From: Terrimicrobiaceae bacterium
GTDB taxonomy: Bacteria; Verrucomicrobiota; Verrucomicrobiia; Chthoniobacterales; JAATET01
DNA length: 36,947 nt
Direction: 5' to 3'
Assembly: GCA_028713285.1 (NCBI GenBank)
Contig: JAQTOP010000027.1
Coordinates: 1-36,947, forward strand
Shown: in pieces, positions 17,226 to 25,489 of the stretch
Position numbering within the stretch: the first letter of the stretch is position 1
Layout: each line of letters begins with the position of its first letter
Position numbers and translations under genes: made by a program
The notes under the pieces: generated by a model
The model's database searches: none
What the model was told of the DNA's origin: nothing
What the model saw: the letters and a program-made list of their open reading frames with translations, nothing else

Positions 17226-18464
17226 TTACCAGCGGAGCGCCTGGAAGCGGCGCCCGACTTCCTCTACGTTCGCGCGGCTGTTGAAGGCCGAGATGCGGAA
17301 GTAGCCTTCGCCCGCGAGGCCGAAGCCGCTGCCCGGGGTGACGACGACATTTGCCTCGCCGAGGATCGCGTCGAACAGCTCCCAGCTCGTGCGGCCCTGC
17401 GGCCCGCGCACCCAGATGTAGGGCGCGTTCTCGCCGCCGTGGACCGAGAGGCCGCATTCCGCGACGGCCTCGCGCAGGATCGCGGCATTGCCCATGTAGA
17501 GATCGATGAGGGACGCCACCTGCGCGCGGCCTTCGGCGGAATACAGCGCCTCCGCGCCGCGTTGCGTGATGTAGCTCACGCCGTTGAACTTCGTGCTGAA
17601 ACGGCGGTTCCACAGCGGGTGCAGCGGTTTCTTTTCGCCCCCGTCGGTGTGGCAGAGCAACTCGTGGGGGACGATGGTGAACGCGCAGCGCGTGCCGGTG
17701 AACCCGCCGTTTTTGGAAAAGCTGCGGAACTCGATCGCGCACTTCCTCGCGCCGGGAATCTCGTAGATCGAGTGCGGCACGGAGGCGTCCCGGATGTAGG
17801 CCTCGTAAGCCGCATCGAAGAGAATCACCGCCTCGTGCTCGAGCGCGTAGGCCACCCAGCGTTCGAGCTGCGCGCGCGTGGCGGTCGCGCCGGTGGGATT
17901 GTTGGGATAGCAGAGATAGATCAAGTCCACAGGCTCGTCCGGCAGCGCGGACACGAAGCCATTCTCCCCGGTGCAGGGGAGATAGACCAATCCGCCGTAG
18001 CGTCCGCTTTCGTCGGCCTCGCCGGTGTGGCCCGCCATCACGTTCGTATCGACATAGACGGGATAAACCGGATCCATGAGCGCGATGCGGTTGTCGTGCC
18101 CGAAGATGTCCAGGATGTTGCCGCAATCGCATTTCGAACCGTCGGAGACGAACACCTCGTCGTCCGCGACCTCGAGGCCCTTTGCGCGGTAGTCGTTCTC
18201 CGCGATGGCGCGCCGGAGGAACTCGTAGCCCTGCTCGGGCCCGTAGCCGTGGAATCCCTCGCGGGTGCCCATCTCATCGATCGCGCGGTGCATCGCGTCG
18301 CGCGCGGCGAGGGGCAGGGGCTCGGTGACATCGCCGATACCGCAGCGAATGAGGCGCTTCGCGGCCTCGGGATTCGCATCGCAGAAGCTTTTCACCCGCC
18401 GGCCAATTTCGGGGAAGAGGTAGCCGGCCTTGAGTTTGAGGTAATTTGAATTGAGCTGGGCCAT
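17226..18464 (-). CDS. dapL: LL-diaminopimelate aminotransferase (DapL)
   Basis: PLP enzyme converting tetrahydrodipicolinate directly to LL-2,6-diaminopimelate in lysine and peptidoglycan synthesis, bypassing the succinyl or acetyl intermediates. The product is 412 residues, standard for DapL. The N-terminus [16 protein letters not shown] is diagnostic. F-V-S-D-G-S-K-C-D is at 105-113, Y-P-N-N-P-T-G at 186-192, and the PLP lysine is Lys251 in [13 protein letters not shown] at 18464 fits the conserved start. DapL is restricted to plants, Chlamydiae, Verrucomicrobiota, some archaea and a few other phyla, which helps place this organism. Confidence 0.97.
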   Translation of the reverse strand: MAQLNSNYLKLKAGYLFPEIGRRVKSFCDANPEAAKRLIRCGIGDVTEPLPLAARDAMHRAIDEMGTREGFHGYGPEQGYEFLRRAIAENDYRAKGLEVADDEVFVSDGSKCDCGNILDIFGHDNRIALMDPVYPVYVDTNVMAGHTGEADESGRYGGLVYLPCTGENGFVSALPDEPVDLIYLCYPNNPTGATATRAQLERWVAYALEHEAVILFDAAYEAYIRDASVPHSIYEIPGARKCAIEFRSFSKNGGFTGTRCAFTIVPHELLCHTDGGEKKPLHPLWNRRFSTKFNGVSYITQRGAEALYSAEGRAQVASLIDLYMGNAAILREAVAECGLSVHGGENAPYIWVRGPQGRTSWELFDAILGEANVVVTPGSGFGLAGEGYFRISAFNSRANVEEVGRRFQALRW

Positions 18465-18484
18465 GGAAAGTGGGGCAGATTTAA

Positions 18485-18500
18485 CAGGATTTACGGGATT
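18485..18500 (+). repeat. Dispersed 16-base repeat, copy 2
   Basis: CAGGATTTACGGGATT, preceded by TTTAA, matches the sequence at 14256-14271 at 14 of 16 positions. It sits in the short gap between the DUF6883-like gene and dapL. Confidence 0.6.
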
Positions 18501-18553
18501 GGACAAAGGCCGTTCGCTCCGGCAGCTCCGCCGCCGCCCAACATTTTCGCAGA

Positions 18554-18895
18554 TCACGCCACCGTCCACGCATCCGCCTGCTTGAGCACCATCACGATCG
18601 CGTCCACGATCCAAACCGAACGAATACACGGGTTGCGACCGTCGGGAGACTGCACGGTGCATTCGAGGATGAATTTTACGCCATGCTCCGAGTTCTTCAC
18701 TTCGACAACCGGCTGTGTCAGGCCGTGGCTTCGTAGTGACGCTTCAAGTTGTTCGGGCTTAGCCTGCGCAAATCCAAATTGCATAAAGAACTTTGCTTTC
18801 CCTTTGCCGTCAGGATGGGACAGCGAAAGCAGATAATCGGTGAGCTTCGTCGGCTCCACTTGAGCCCTGTCTGCGTTCTGTAACCTTTCACTCAT
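18554..18895 (-). CDS. DUF6883-like protein
   Basis: A 113-residue protein matching the DUF6883 pattern as I recall it: K-L-T-D-Y-L-L-S[13 protein letters not shown] near residue 17-37, then F-G-F, and a C-terminal [13 protein letters not shown]. No biochemical function is known. It starts two bases after the res stop and is the last gene of the restriction operon. DUF6883 and DUF4926 genes are, to my recollection, frequent neighbours; here the DUF4926-like domain is fused to the end of Res. A toxin/antitoxin relation is conceivable but unproven. ATG at 18895 is set by the fit to the family and the tight spacing. Confidence 0.75.
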   Translation of the reverse strand: MSERLQNADRAQVEPTKLTDYLLSLSHPDGKGKAKFFMQFGFAQAKPEQLEASLRSHGLTQPVVEVKNSEHGVKFILECTVQSPDGRNPCIRSVWIVDAIVMVLKQADAWTVA

Positions 18896-18897
18896 GT

Positions 18898-21800
18898 TCA
18901 GTTCGCGGGTATAACTTGGTTGAAGGCCAAAGTGACGACTTTGGAGCCTTGCGGAGTGATGAACTCGACTTCGCAAGCGCGGCCGTCTGCATGGAGATGA
19001 ACGACCGTTCCCCTGGCACCAGCAGTAACGCCTTCAGCGGGCAGCGTGGTCGTGAGCGAGACAATGTCGTGCTCCTTGATTGACGGTGCAGTGACGGTTG
19101 CCTGTGGCCGTCCGGCCTGCCAGAGCCGGTTCAAGCCGTCCACCCAAGTCACCAACGCAGTCCTCGCCTCGGTTGGATTCGTTAGCGGTGCTTCCTGATG
19201 CGCTACGCGTGTATTCCGGAAGTCGTTAATCGTTTTCACCCGGTCCAGCAGGTCGCGCCCTCCGGTGAATTTGAGTTCCGCCTTCACAGCTTCGAACACG
19301 CCAGCCAGCCGCGTGTTGTCGTTCAGTGCGTAGTCGAGGCAGTTGCGGAGCAAGCCGAGCGGAGAGACGCCGTTCTTGTAAACAAGAGTCTTCCGCAGAT
19401 TGCGCGCGACCTCCTCGTAGTGTCGGCGTTTCGTGTGTTCGACCGCCCCGAAGTGCGGTTCAAACCAATCGCGCTGGTCCTGCATGTTGGGCGGCATCTT
19501 TGGTGTGAGCTTTTGAAGCACCAAGCCCTTCGCCGTTTCGTCAATAACACCAAGCAGCGCGGTGAACACCGGCGCATAGTTCACGTCCTGCTTCTTCTCG
19601 AAGAAACCAAAAAGCGAAATTGATTCGTCAGCAGCTTTCCGCAAACGGTCCGGCAGATTGTTGAGAAGCTTTTGATCGACGACGCCCTGCGCCTCCGCTG
19701 CTTTCCCTTCGAGCATTCCGAGACCGGCAAACAGCGGCAACTCTTCGCGAAACTTCTCCTCGTTCAGCAGGTCATGCAGCGACGGCGCACACATCCGCGC
19801 GAGTTCCGCTACGGTGTTGCCTTGGAACCGCTGGAAGACGCCTTCCGGGACGAAGAGGTATTCCCACTTCACCTGCTTCGTGGATGCCGCCTTGCACCAC
19901 TCCACCGCCGCCCGCGCCTTCACCGGCACGTCCTTGTCCACCTGGCCTTTCGTCTCGACCAAGAAGTAATTTCCCGCCGCGGCGCGGACAAAGAAATCCG
20001 GCGTGTAGAACGCCAGTCGAACGCCATCGGCGAGGTAATCCACCCGCAGGCATTGCGGTCCCGCATTCTTCGCGAACGCCGCCACGTCCGATGCCTTTGC
20101 GCACAGTCCGACGAAAGCTGACTCCAGCGTCCGATTGCAAGGCACGAGGTTGAACACCGTCCGCTCCGATTGCTGGACCGGTCGCCGCTCGCTGACCGTC
20201 ACCTGGAAGGGGCGCCACGCCGCCACGGAAATCGGCGTAGCCTCCAACGTGCGCAACTGCTTCTGAATCGTTTTCCGGCGCACCAGCGGGACAAACACCG
20301 CCCGCACATGCTCGCGCACATCGCTGTCCGAGAGCCGCGCAACCAGCGAGGACTCAAAGACCGAGTGTCCCGGCCCGAACAGCATCTCTTCAAAAAACTT
20401 CTGCAACAGCGGAGCCAGCACCTGATGCGTGCTCTTCACCTTGCAGATATATTCCACTTCCTGCACGTAGAAGGAAATCGCCCCGACCCCCGACTCAAGC
20501 AGGGCAAGGTTGACCTTCATATGTTCAACGACTTCCCCGGTGATAAGATGCCGTCCCTCGTATTGAACTTCGTCCGGACCACGCTCTCCAATAGGTAGCG
20601 GCTTGAAGGTCTTGAATGCCTCCTGCAACTCCGCCTCCGTAATCGGTCCCAGCACGGGCAGCGTCTGGTTTGCCGCCGTCAGTCTCGGGATGGAGATGGC
20701 CAGCGCTTCGGCGTCCTTCTTTGGGTTGGGGTAGATGGATACGGTGGTCGTCGGCACCTTGTCCACGTCCACGATTTCGATCGGCAGTCCCTCTTGCGCG
20801 AGTTCATCCCGATACAATCGGGCAAACGCCTCATGCTCGATCACCGCGACAATCTCATTCGCCTGCCCCGGCGGCGTCATGCGGCGCAGGCCGCGCCCCA
20901 GCGTTTGCTCCGGCAAAATGCCCGCCTTCGAGCTGTAAGCCCGCAACGGAACAATCGTCGTCACGTTCTTCACGTCCCAGCCCTCGCGCAGCATCAGCAC
21001 GCTCACGATGCAGTAATACGGACTCTCGCCGGAATCCAACTCGCGACTCAGCTTGCGCAACGCCTTCAAGTCCTCGTCGCTGATGTCCTTCTCGCTCTCG
21101 ACGAATTCCTCCCGCGCATCCGCGCCTTTTCCGATCTTCTTGATCTTGCCCTTGAGGTTCGTGTGCAGGTTGATGGTGCGCCCGTTGACCTCCTTAAAAA
21201 TTGCATCGCCATTCAAACGAGCCGTGATTTCGTCCGCCGCCGCGGTGTTCTCGCACATGACGAAAAGCAGCGGCTTCTTTCCGCTCTTCAGCCACTCGTC
21301 GCGGCTTTTAAGCCAGCGCTCGTAGCCGAGCTTCAGGTGCATCTCGAATCGGTAGGCAGCGTTGTCCGTCGCCTGCTCCACGAGATGTCCCGCCCGTCCG
21401 ATGATGGGCGTCTTGACGATGCCCGCATCGACCGCCTCGCCCAGCGGCGTGTCACAGATGATGTGTTTGAAATAGTTCGCCTTGTTGTCCTTGGGCGTGG
21501 CGGAGAAATCGAGCTGCGCCACCAGCCCGCCCTGCGTGCGCTTGCGGATGGTGTCGTGTAGAAACGTGATGGCCTCATTCCAGGCCGAGTCCGGGTCCCA
21601 GACATGGTGCGCCTCGTCGTTCATCACCATCACTCGCGCATGACCGGTGATGCGTTCGCGCAGCGCCGCTCCGGTATCCAGCGCTTTCGACTTGCTCACG
21701 GACGGCCCGATCCAGTCGTGCATCTCGCCGCTCTCGCGTTTCCGGGAGTTGTCGAAGAGCCGGTGGATGTTCGTCAGGTAAAGCGTCCCGCCCGTGCTCG

Positions 21801-22515
21801 CCCCGCCCGCCTCATCCTGCAAAACCGTGGTCAGATTCCAATCCCCGCGCCATTCCACTGGGATGAGCGGGTCGGTGTCGAAGATGTCCGGCCCGCCCCC
21901 CGCCGGTTTGAAGTCCTCCTTCAGCCGCTCAAACACCGTCAGGTTCGGCGCGATGACGATGAAGTGCCGAGCCATCGGCGAATCACTCTCCCGCAGCGCG
22001 TGAAAATAGCTCCACACGATCGCCAGGCTCATCACCTTCGTCTTGCCGGAGCCGGTCGCCATCTTGAAGGCGTAGCGGCTCCACGCATCCTCCTCTTCCG
22101 TAACGCCCAGTGCCGTCGTCTCCGCGTAGGCGCCGCCATACTCCGCGATGAGCTGCGAGAGACATTCCAGCTTTCGGACTTCCTTGAGATAAATCAGCGT
22201 CTCAATCGCCTCCCGCTGACAGAAGTAATAGCGGAACTCGTGGGCTTCCCCGTTCGTGCCGACGGCGTGCGTCCGCCCGAACCAGTGATTGAGTAATTGC
22301 CGCGACGTGTCACTCGCGCCGAAGTAAAAATTTTCCCGCCACTCCTTCACCATCGCCCGCAGATTCTGCGCGATGGCGATGCGCGTCGGTCGCCGTCCCT
22401 TCCGCTCGACAGCGCCCCGGCCACCTTCCGCCCGCACGCGATGTTTGTCCGGCTCTTCCCACGCTGCGAACAATGGTTCCAGCGCCTCGGTCTTGATGGT
22501 CAGGTTCTCGGGCAT
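18898..22515 (-). CDS. res: Type III-like restriction helicase-nuclease (Res) with HEPN-like and DUF4926-like C-terminal regions
   Basis: A 1,205-residue DNA translocase/nuclease. Helicase motifs are Walker A A-T-G-S-G-K-T at 153-159, D-E-A-H at 300-303, S-A-T at 338-340 and Q-T-L-G-R-G-L-R-R at 537-545. A PD-(D/E)XK nuclease follows: P-D at 839-840 and E-T-K at 854-856. An additional helical region, about 960-1135, ends with F-R-N-T-R-V-A-H (Arg1100, His1106), resembling the R-N-x4-H signature of HEPN ribonucleases. Residues 1146-1205 match the small beta-barrel DUF4926 pattern (H-D-I-V-S-L-T-T-T-L-P, R-G-T-V-V). It lies 3 bases after the 80-residue gene and 2 bases before the DUF6883-like gene. 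Core call secure; the two extra regions are pattern-based. Confidence 0.9.
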   Translation of the reverse strand: MPENLTIKTEALEPLFAAWEEPDKHRVRAEGGRGAVERKGRRPTRIAIAQNLRAMVKEWRENFYFGASDTSRQLLNHWFGRTHAVGTNGEAHEFRYYFCQREAIETLIYLKEVRKLECLSQLIAEYGGAYAETTALGVTEEEDAWSRYAFKMATGSGKTKVMSLAIVWSYFHALRESDSPMARHFIVIAPNLTVFERLKEDFKPAGGGPDIFDTDPLIPVEWRGDWNLTTVLQDEAGGASTGGTLYLTNIHRLFDNSRKRESGEMHDWIGPSVSKSKALDTGAALRERITGHARVMVMNDEAHHVWDPDSAWNEAITFLHDTIRKRTQGGLVAQLDFSATPKDNKANYFKHIICDTPLGEAVDAGIVKTPIIGRAGHLVEQATDNAAYRFEMHLKLGYERWLKSRDEWLKSGKKPLLFVMCENTAAADEITARLNGDAIFKEVNGRTINLHTNLKGKIKKIGKGADAREEFVESEKDISDEDLKALRKLSRELDSGESPYYCIVSVLMLREGWDVKNVTTIVPLRAYSSKAGILPEQTLGRGLRRMTPPGQANEIVAVIEHEAFARLYRDELAQEGLPIEIVDVDKVPTTTVSIYPNPKKDAEALAISIPRLTAANQTLPVLGPITEAELQEAFKTFKPLPIGERGPDEVQYEGRHLITGEVVEHMKVNLALLESGVGAISFYVQEVEYICKVKSTHQVLAPLLQKFFEEMLFGPGHSVFESSLVARLSDSDVREHVRAVFVPLVRRKTIQKQLRTLEATPISVAAWRPFQVTVSERRPVQQSERTVFNLVPCNRTLESAFVGLCAKASDVAAFAKNAGPQCLRVDYLADGVRLAFYTPDFFVRAAAGNYFLVETKGQVDKDVPVKARAAVEWCKAASTKQVKWEYLFVPEGVFQRFQGNTVAELARMCAPSLHDLLNEEKFREELPLFAGLGMLEGKAAEAQGVVDQKLLNNLPDRLRKAADESISLFGFFEKKQDVNYAPVFTALLGVIDETAKGLVLQKLTPKMPPNMQDQRDWFEPHFGAVEHTKRRHYEEVARNLRKTLVYKNGVSPLGLLRNCLDYALNDNTRLAGVFEAVKAELKFTGGRDLLDRVKTINDFRNTRVAHQEAPLTNPTEARTALVTWVDGLNRLWQAGRPQATVTAPSIKEHDIVSLTTTLPAEGVTAGARGTVVHLHADGRACEVEFITPQGSKVVTLAFNQVIPAN

Positions 22516-22518
22516 GGG

Positions 22519-22761
22519 TCAATTCTTCGGTTTGGGGGTCCCATACGGGGGCGGTGTTTCGTTGAGTAGCAGCGACTCCATCGTCATCTGGAAGAGCCAC
22601 GGCTTCACCGTCCGTCCCCGCTGCCGCTGAATGGGAGCGGCGAGCGCCTGCAGGCGGACGAGCGCGGCGATCTTCTCGGGAAAGGAAGCGCGCGCCAGCC
22701 GTTGCCGGCGGTTTTCCTTGGCGGCGAACAGCCGCTGCATTTCAGGCGTCAGCTCGTCCAT
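22519..22761 (-). CDS. Small basic protein of 80 residues in the restriction operon
   Basis: Not a named family. It is basic and helical at the N-terminus: R-L-F-A-A-K-E-N-R-R-Q-R-L-A-R, then F-P-E-K-I-A-A-L-V-R-L-Q. The tail is proline-rich. A similar small protein with R-R-x-R-L-A and F-x-E-K-I is, to my recollection, common beside genes for minimal nucleotidyltransferases, consistent with a partner or antitoxin-like role. It overlaps the nucleotidyltransferase gene by 13 bases and ends 3 bases before res, so its expression is tied to both. Confidence 0.72.
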   Translation of the reverse strand: MDELTPEMQRLFAAKENRRQRLARASFPEKIAALVRLQALAAPIQRQRGRTVKPWLFQMTMESLLLNETPPPYGTPKPKN

Positions 22762-23246
22762 AGTTTCCAGCGGGTTTCGAGTTGATGTCGCTGCACGATG
22801 GAGTCCAGCTTCGCCCGGTCGAACTCAGCCTCGGCGAGGAAGGTGGAGAAACGCTGCCGGTCCTTGTCCCGGCCCGTTTGCAGCATGATGGCCGCGAGAT
22901 GCTCCGCCCGCAGCACCCGCGCGGGCGTCACCTCATAGCTCATGTCCACAGCTTCGGTCAGCGCCTCTTCCACCAGGGGATTGTAAGCCGGCAGAAACTG
23001 CACCGGCACTCCCTCGATGTTCACGCATTCACCCTCCTCTGCATAACCGCGCTGGCGCAATGCCTCATACACCGGCCCCAGCGTCAGCAGTCCGCCGCCG
23101 GTGACGGGCAGCACCACGAACACGTCCAGATCATAGGTCAGGAAGGGCTCCATATAGAAGATGGCCCCTACTGCGCCACCGATGGCGTAGCGCGTGATCA
23201 CACCCTCGCGCTCCAACTCGTTCAGGACTCTTAACGTGGCTTCCAT
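22749..23246 (-). CDS. Minimal nucleotidyltransferase-fold protein (MNT/AbiEii-like)
   Basis: A 165-residue polymerase-beta-fold nucleotidyltransferase. The G-G motif A-I-G-G-A-V-G-A-I-F is at 21-30 and the metal-binding D-x-D is Asp39/Asp41 in T-Y-D-L-D-V-F. The usual third acidic residue is not obvious: its position reads V-P-V-Q-F-L-P. Relatives act as antitoxins that nucleotidylate HEPN toxins, as AbiEii-type toxins, or as uncharacterised proteins. Here it lies between mod and res, three bases after mod and overlapping the 80-residue gene. Because Res carries a HEPN-like segment, a modifying or inhibitory role towards Res is an attractive inference. Confidence 0.8.
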   Translation of the reverse strand: MEATLRVLNELEREGVITRYAIGGAVGAIFYMEPFLTYDLDVFVVLPVTGGGLLTLGPVYEALRQRGYAEEGECVNIEGVPVQFLPAYNPLVEEALTEAVDMSYEVTPARVLRAEHLAAIMLQTGRDKDRQRFSTFLAEAEFDRAKLDSIVQRHQLETRWKLWTS

Positions 23247-23249
23247 AGT

Positions 23250-25205
23250 TCAGACAGTGACGTCAATTGTGATGCTCGTATCGCAGCCGAAGACATCCAC
23301 CACCTTCACGCAGATCGTGTGCTTCCCGCCTTTTTCGTAGGTGTGCCCGGCGTCGCTCACGGTCTTGAGCGAACGGTCTTTGCGGGTGCGGTAATCCTGC
23401 CAGTGATGGTTGAAGGGCTTGCCGGGATGCCAGTCGAAGTCCACCGCCCAGAAATCAATGAAATCGAAGCCGCTCTTGACCGCCCGCTCCTTCAACGCCT
23501 CCAGTTCCTTGCTCGGCACCTCGGCCAGCGAGGGGAGAAACTTCGTCAGCTTCACGTCCACGGACTTCGCGCTCTTCGCGGCTTCGCGTGAGGTGGATTT
23601 TCTGACCACCGCCTCCGCTTCCAGCACCGCCATTTCGAGGAACGGCGGCGGGCTCGTGCGGTTCTTCTCCATGATCTCGCGCGGGATCGGCACCAGCTTC
23701 ATCTTGATTTTGAACTCCGCCTCCAGCGCGAGACAGTGCGTGCGCAGCTCCATCTCGAATTCCCAGGCAAGGCAATAGACCTCGCGCCCGCCCGCCTGCA
23801 CCGCGGCCTCCGCCACGGCGCGGGCTTCGTTCCGGGTGAACAGCCCGTCAATGCCGTCCACATGGCAGAACGCGCCCGCCTTGCGCCCGTGCAGGAGCGG
23901 GTTGGGCGGGCTGCTCAGAACTTCCGCCTTGAAAAACTCCAGCACGACGCGGCGATGCTCGGCGTCCGCGCCCTTGAGCCGGTCCTTCTGCCACCACTGC
24001 CGCTCGTAACGACCTAGGTTGTAAACATCGAAAGCCCGATACGGCTTGCCCTCATCGTGCAGCTTGCGTTGCAGGTCGATGAGCCGCTTGCGGCTGGTGT
24101 GGATGGAGAAGCGCCCGAGATCGGCCATCAGCCACCGCCGCCCGAGCCGCTCCGCCACCGCCCCCGTCGTCCCGCTCCCGCAGAAAAAATCGGCCACAAG
24201 GTCGCCTTCGTCCGAACCCATTCTGAGGATTCGTTCCACAAAGTCTTCAGGCTTCTGAGTGTTGTAACCGAGCGTCTCTTCAATGTTCGCCGGTTGGAGA
24301 CAACGTATGCGCCAAACGTCATCAACTGTTCGGTCCTCGCTGATATATGTAACCGCTTTCCCATCTGGACCGATGATGTTTTGAATCTGTCCGTCAACTT
24401 TCCGGTATTTGAGTTTTTTGACGGGCTCATCACGTTTCTCTTTGGGGGCGTTGTGAACATGAGAACCGGGAACCTTAGCGTAGCGAAGAATGACGTCGTG
24501 AGCGCGGGGAAGAATCTTTTTCCGGCTGTCGTGAAGCTTGTTGTAGTAATACCAAACGATTTCGTTGAGGAAGTTTTCGGTCCCAAAGACCTCATTCAGC
24601 AAAATCCTGAGTTGTGCACTCATGTGCCAGTCGCAATGCACATAGATGCTCCCCTTGTCCGAAAGCAGTTCCTTCATCAGCGTCAAACGCTCAAACATCA
24701 TGTGAAGGTAGGAGTCGGTGCCTTTTCCCCACATGTCGCGGTAGGCGACCATTTCGAGGGTGGACTGGTCTTTGCCGACGGTCTCCTTCCAGTCGCCGAT
24801 GGGCACGTCCATCGTGAAATCCGCGCCCACGTCGAAGGGCGGGTCAATGTAGATGAGATCCACGCGGCCCTTGAACTCGGCCAGCAGGCTGGCGAGCACC
24901 AGCTTGTTGTCGCCCCAGATGAGCCGGTTGCGGAACGGCTCCCCGCCGTAGCGCGCGCTTTCCTCCTTCACGCGTCCGCTGACGCCTTGATCGAACAACT
25001 CGATCTGCCCCTCCGCCGCCGCCCGCTGTCGCGGCTCGTCCACCGTCTCAATCTTCTGCATCGGCATCGCGCAGGCCGCGACATCCACCTCGCGGCGATT
25101 GCCAAACTCGTCGTATTTCCCATCCCACACCAGCTCCGTGCGCATCTTGGAGAGCGGATGAGGATTCGCCGGTCCCCAATGAAAAGCGTTCTTTGACTCG
25201 TCCAT
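23250..25205 (-). CDS. mod: Type III-like DNA methyltransferase (Mod), beta class
   Basis: A 651-residue adenine or N4-cytosine DNA methylase and likely specificity subunit of the restriction system. Catalytic motif IV, D-P-P-F, is at 121-124 and the SAM-binding motif F-C-G-S-G-T-T is at 341-347, the IV-before-I order of beta-class methylases. Target recognition is expected between them, around 215-310; the DNA there (about 24280-24570) is visibly AT-richer, as is common for exchanged recognition domains. Residues 536-552 (T-S-R-E-A-A-K-S-A-K-S) come from an inserted short repeat. The C-terminal 60 residues form a beta-rich tail. It precedes the nucleotidyltransferase gene by 3 bases. Confidence 0.92.
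   Translation of the reverse strand: MDESKNAFHWGPANPHPLSKMRTELVWDGKYDEFGNRREVDVAACAMPMQKIETVDEPRQRAAAEGQIELFDQGVSGRVKEESARYGGEPFRNRLIWGDNKLVLASLLAEFKGRVDLIYIDPPFDVGADFTMDVPIGDWKETVGKDQSTLEMVAYRDMWGKGTDSYLHMMFERLTLMKELLSDKGSIYVHCDWHMSAQLRILLNEVFGTENFLNEIVWYYYNKLHDSRKKILPRAHDVILRYAKVPGSHVHNAPKEKRDEPVKKLKYRKVDGQIQNIIGPDGKAVTYISEDRTVDDVWRIRCLQPANIEETLGYNTQKPEDFVERILRMGSDEGDLVADFFCGSGTTGAVAERLGRRWLMADLGRFSIHTSRKRLIDLQRKLHDEGKPYRAFDVYNLGRYERQWWQKDRLKGADAEHRRVVLEFFKAEVLSSPPNPLLHGRKAGAFCHVDGIDGLFTRNEARAVAEAAVQAGGREVYCLAWEFEMELRTHCLALEAEFKIKMKLVPIPREIMEKNRTSPPPFLEMAVLEAEAVVRKSTSREAAKSAKSVDVKLTKFLPSLAEVPSKELEALKERAVKSGFDFIDFWAVDFDWHPGKPFNHHWQDYRTRKDRSLKTVSDAGHTYEKGGKHTICVKVVDVFGCDTSITIDVTV
23565..23588 (-). 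repeat. In-frame CGCGAAG repeat inside mod
   Basis: Three copies of CTTCGCG on the plus strand, at 23565-23571, 23574-23580 and 23582-23588, followed by TGAGG. Read in the mod direction they encode S-R-E-A-A-K-S-A-K. Repeats with the theme CGCGAAG are a familiar dispersed intergenic type in GC-rich genomes, so this looks like an in-frame insertion. Confidence 0.6.
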
Positions 25206-25206
25206 G

Positions 25207-25395
25207 TTATTTTTCGCTCCGGTTGGGGAGGATGTAGTGCGTGCCGCTGGAGTGGCCCTTACGAACCAAACTCTTCTCCAGAATCGCGCGGTTAAAGAAG
25301 GTAATGGCCTGGTCGTATTCGACGCCCGCGATTTCGCGCAGCTTGGAGTTTCGAATCGACGGGTTTGTTTTTAGAAAGACGAGCGCGGCATCCAT
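25207..25395 (-). CDS. Small winged-helix-like protein, first gene of the restriction operon
   Basis: A 62-residue product with the pattern I-R-N-S-K-L-R-E-I-A-G-V-E-Y-D-Q-A, then F-F-N-R-A-I-L-E-K-S-L-V-R-K-G and G-T-H-Y-I-L. This is the helix-turn-helix plus wing arrangement of winged-helix domains, similar to the C-terminal DNA-binding tail of AlbA/RecG-type regulators. It ends one base before mod. It may be a transcriptional regulator of the operon, or the surviving C-terminus of a larger protein, since the sequence upstream holds a truncated hsdM start. ATG at 25395 is the only good start. Confidence 0.6.
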   Translation of the reverse strand: MDAALVFLKTNPSIRNSKLREIAGVEYDQAITFFNRAILEKSLVRKGHSSGTHYILPNRSEK

Positions 25396-25414
25396 GCAAC
25401 GGGTGAACGTCTCC

Positions 25415-25489
25415 TCAGAGACGGTCGGCGGCGGACCAGAGCTTTCGGTCGAGTTCTCTCAAAAATTGCTGGGAGTCGGCGGTGGACAT
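25415..25489 (-). pseudogene. hsdM: Remnant of hsdM (type I methylase) N-terminus
   Basis: A 24-codon frame from ATG 25489 to a TGA at 25415. Residues 9-24 read F-L-R-E-L-D-R-K-L-W-S-A-A-D-R-L, which matches the start of type I HsdM proteins, where F-L-x-E-L-D-x-K-L-W-x-A-A-D-K-L-R-S-N precedes the conserved D-A-A-x-Y-K-H region. Homology stops at the TGA, and the sequence passes into the winged-helix gene frame across the palindrome GTCTC-TGAG-GAGAC. The rest of the methylase and any hsdS/hsdR are absent, so it is a fragment left after replacement or deletion. Confidence 0.65.

Noticed and set aside
25207-25414. Reading the winged-helix gene as continuation of hsdM because it begins M-D-A-A
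   Set aside because: HsdM has S-N-x-D-A-A-x-Y-K-H at this point; only M-D-A-A and L-V-F-L-K are vaguely similar, the frame differs, and the rest is a winged helix. Possible, but not supported.
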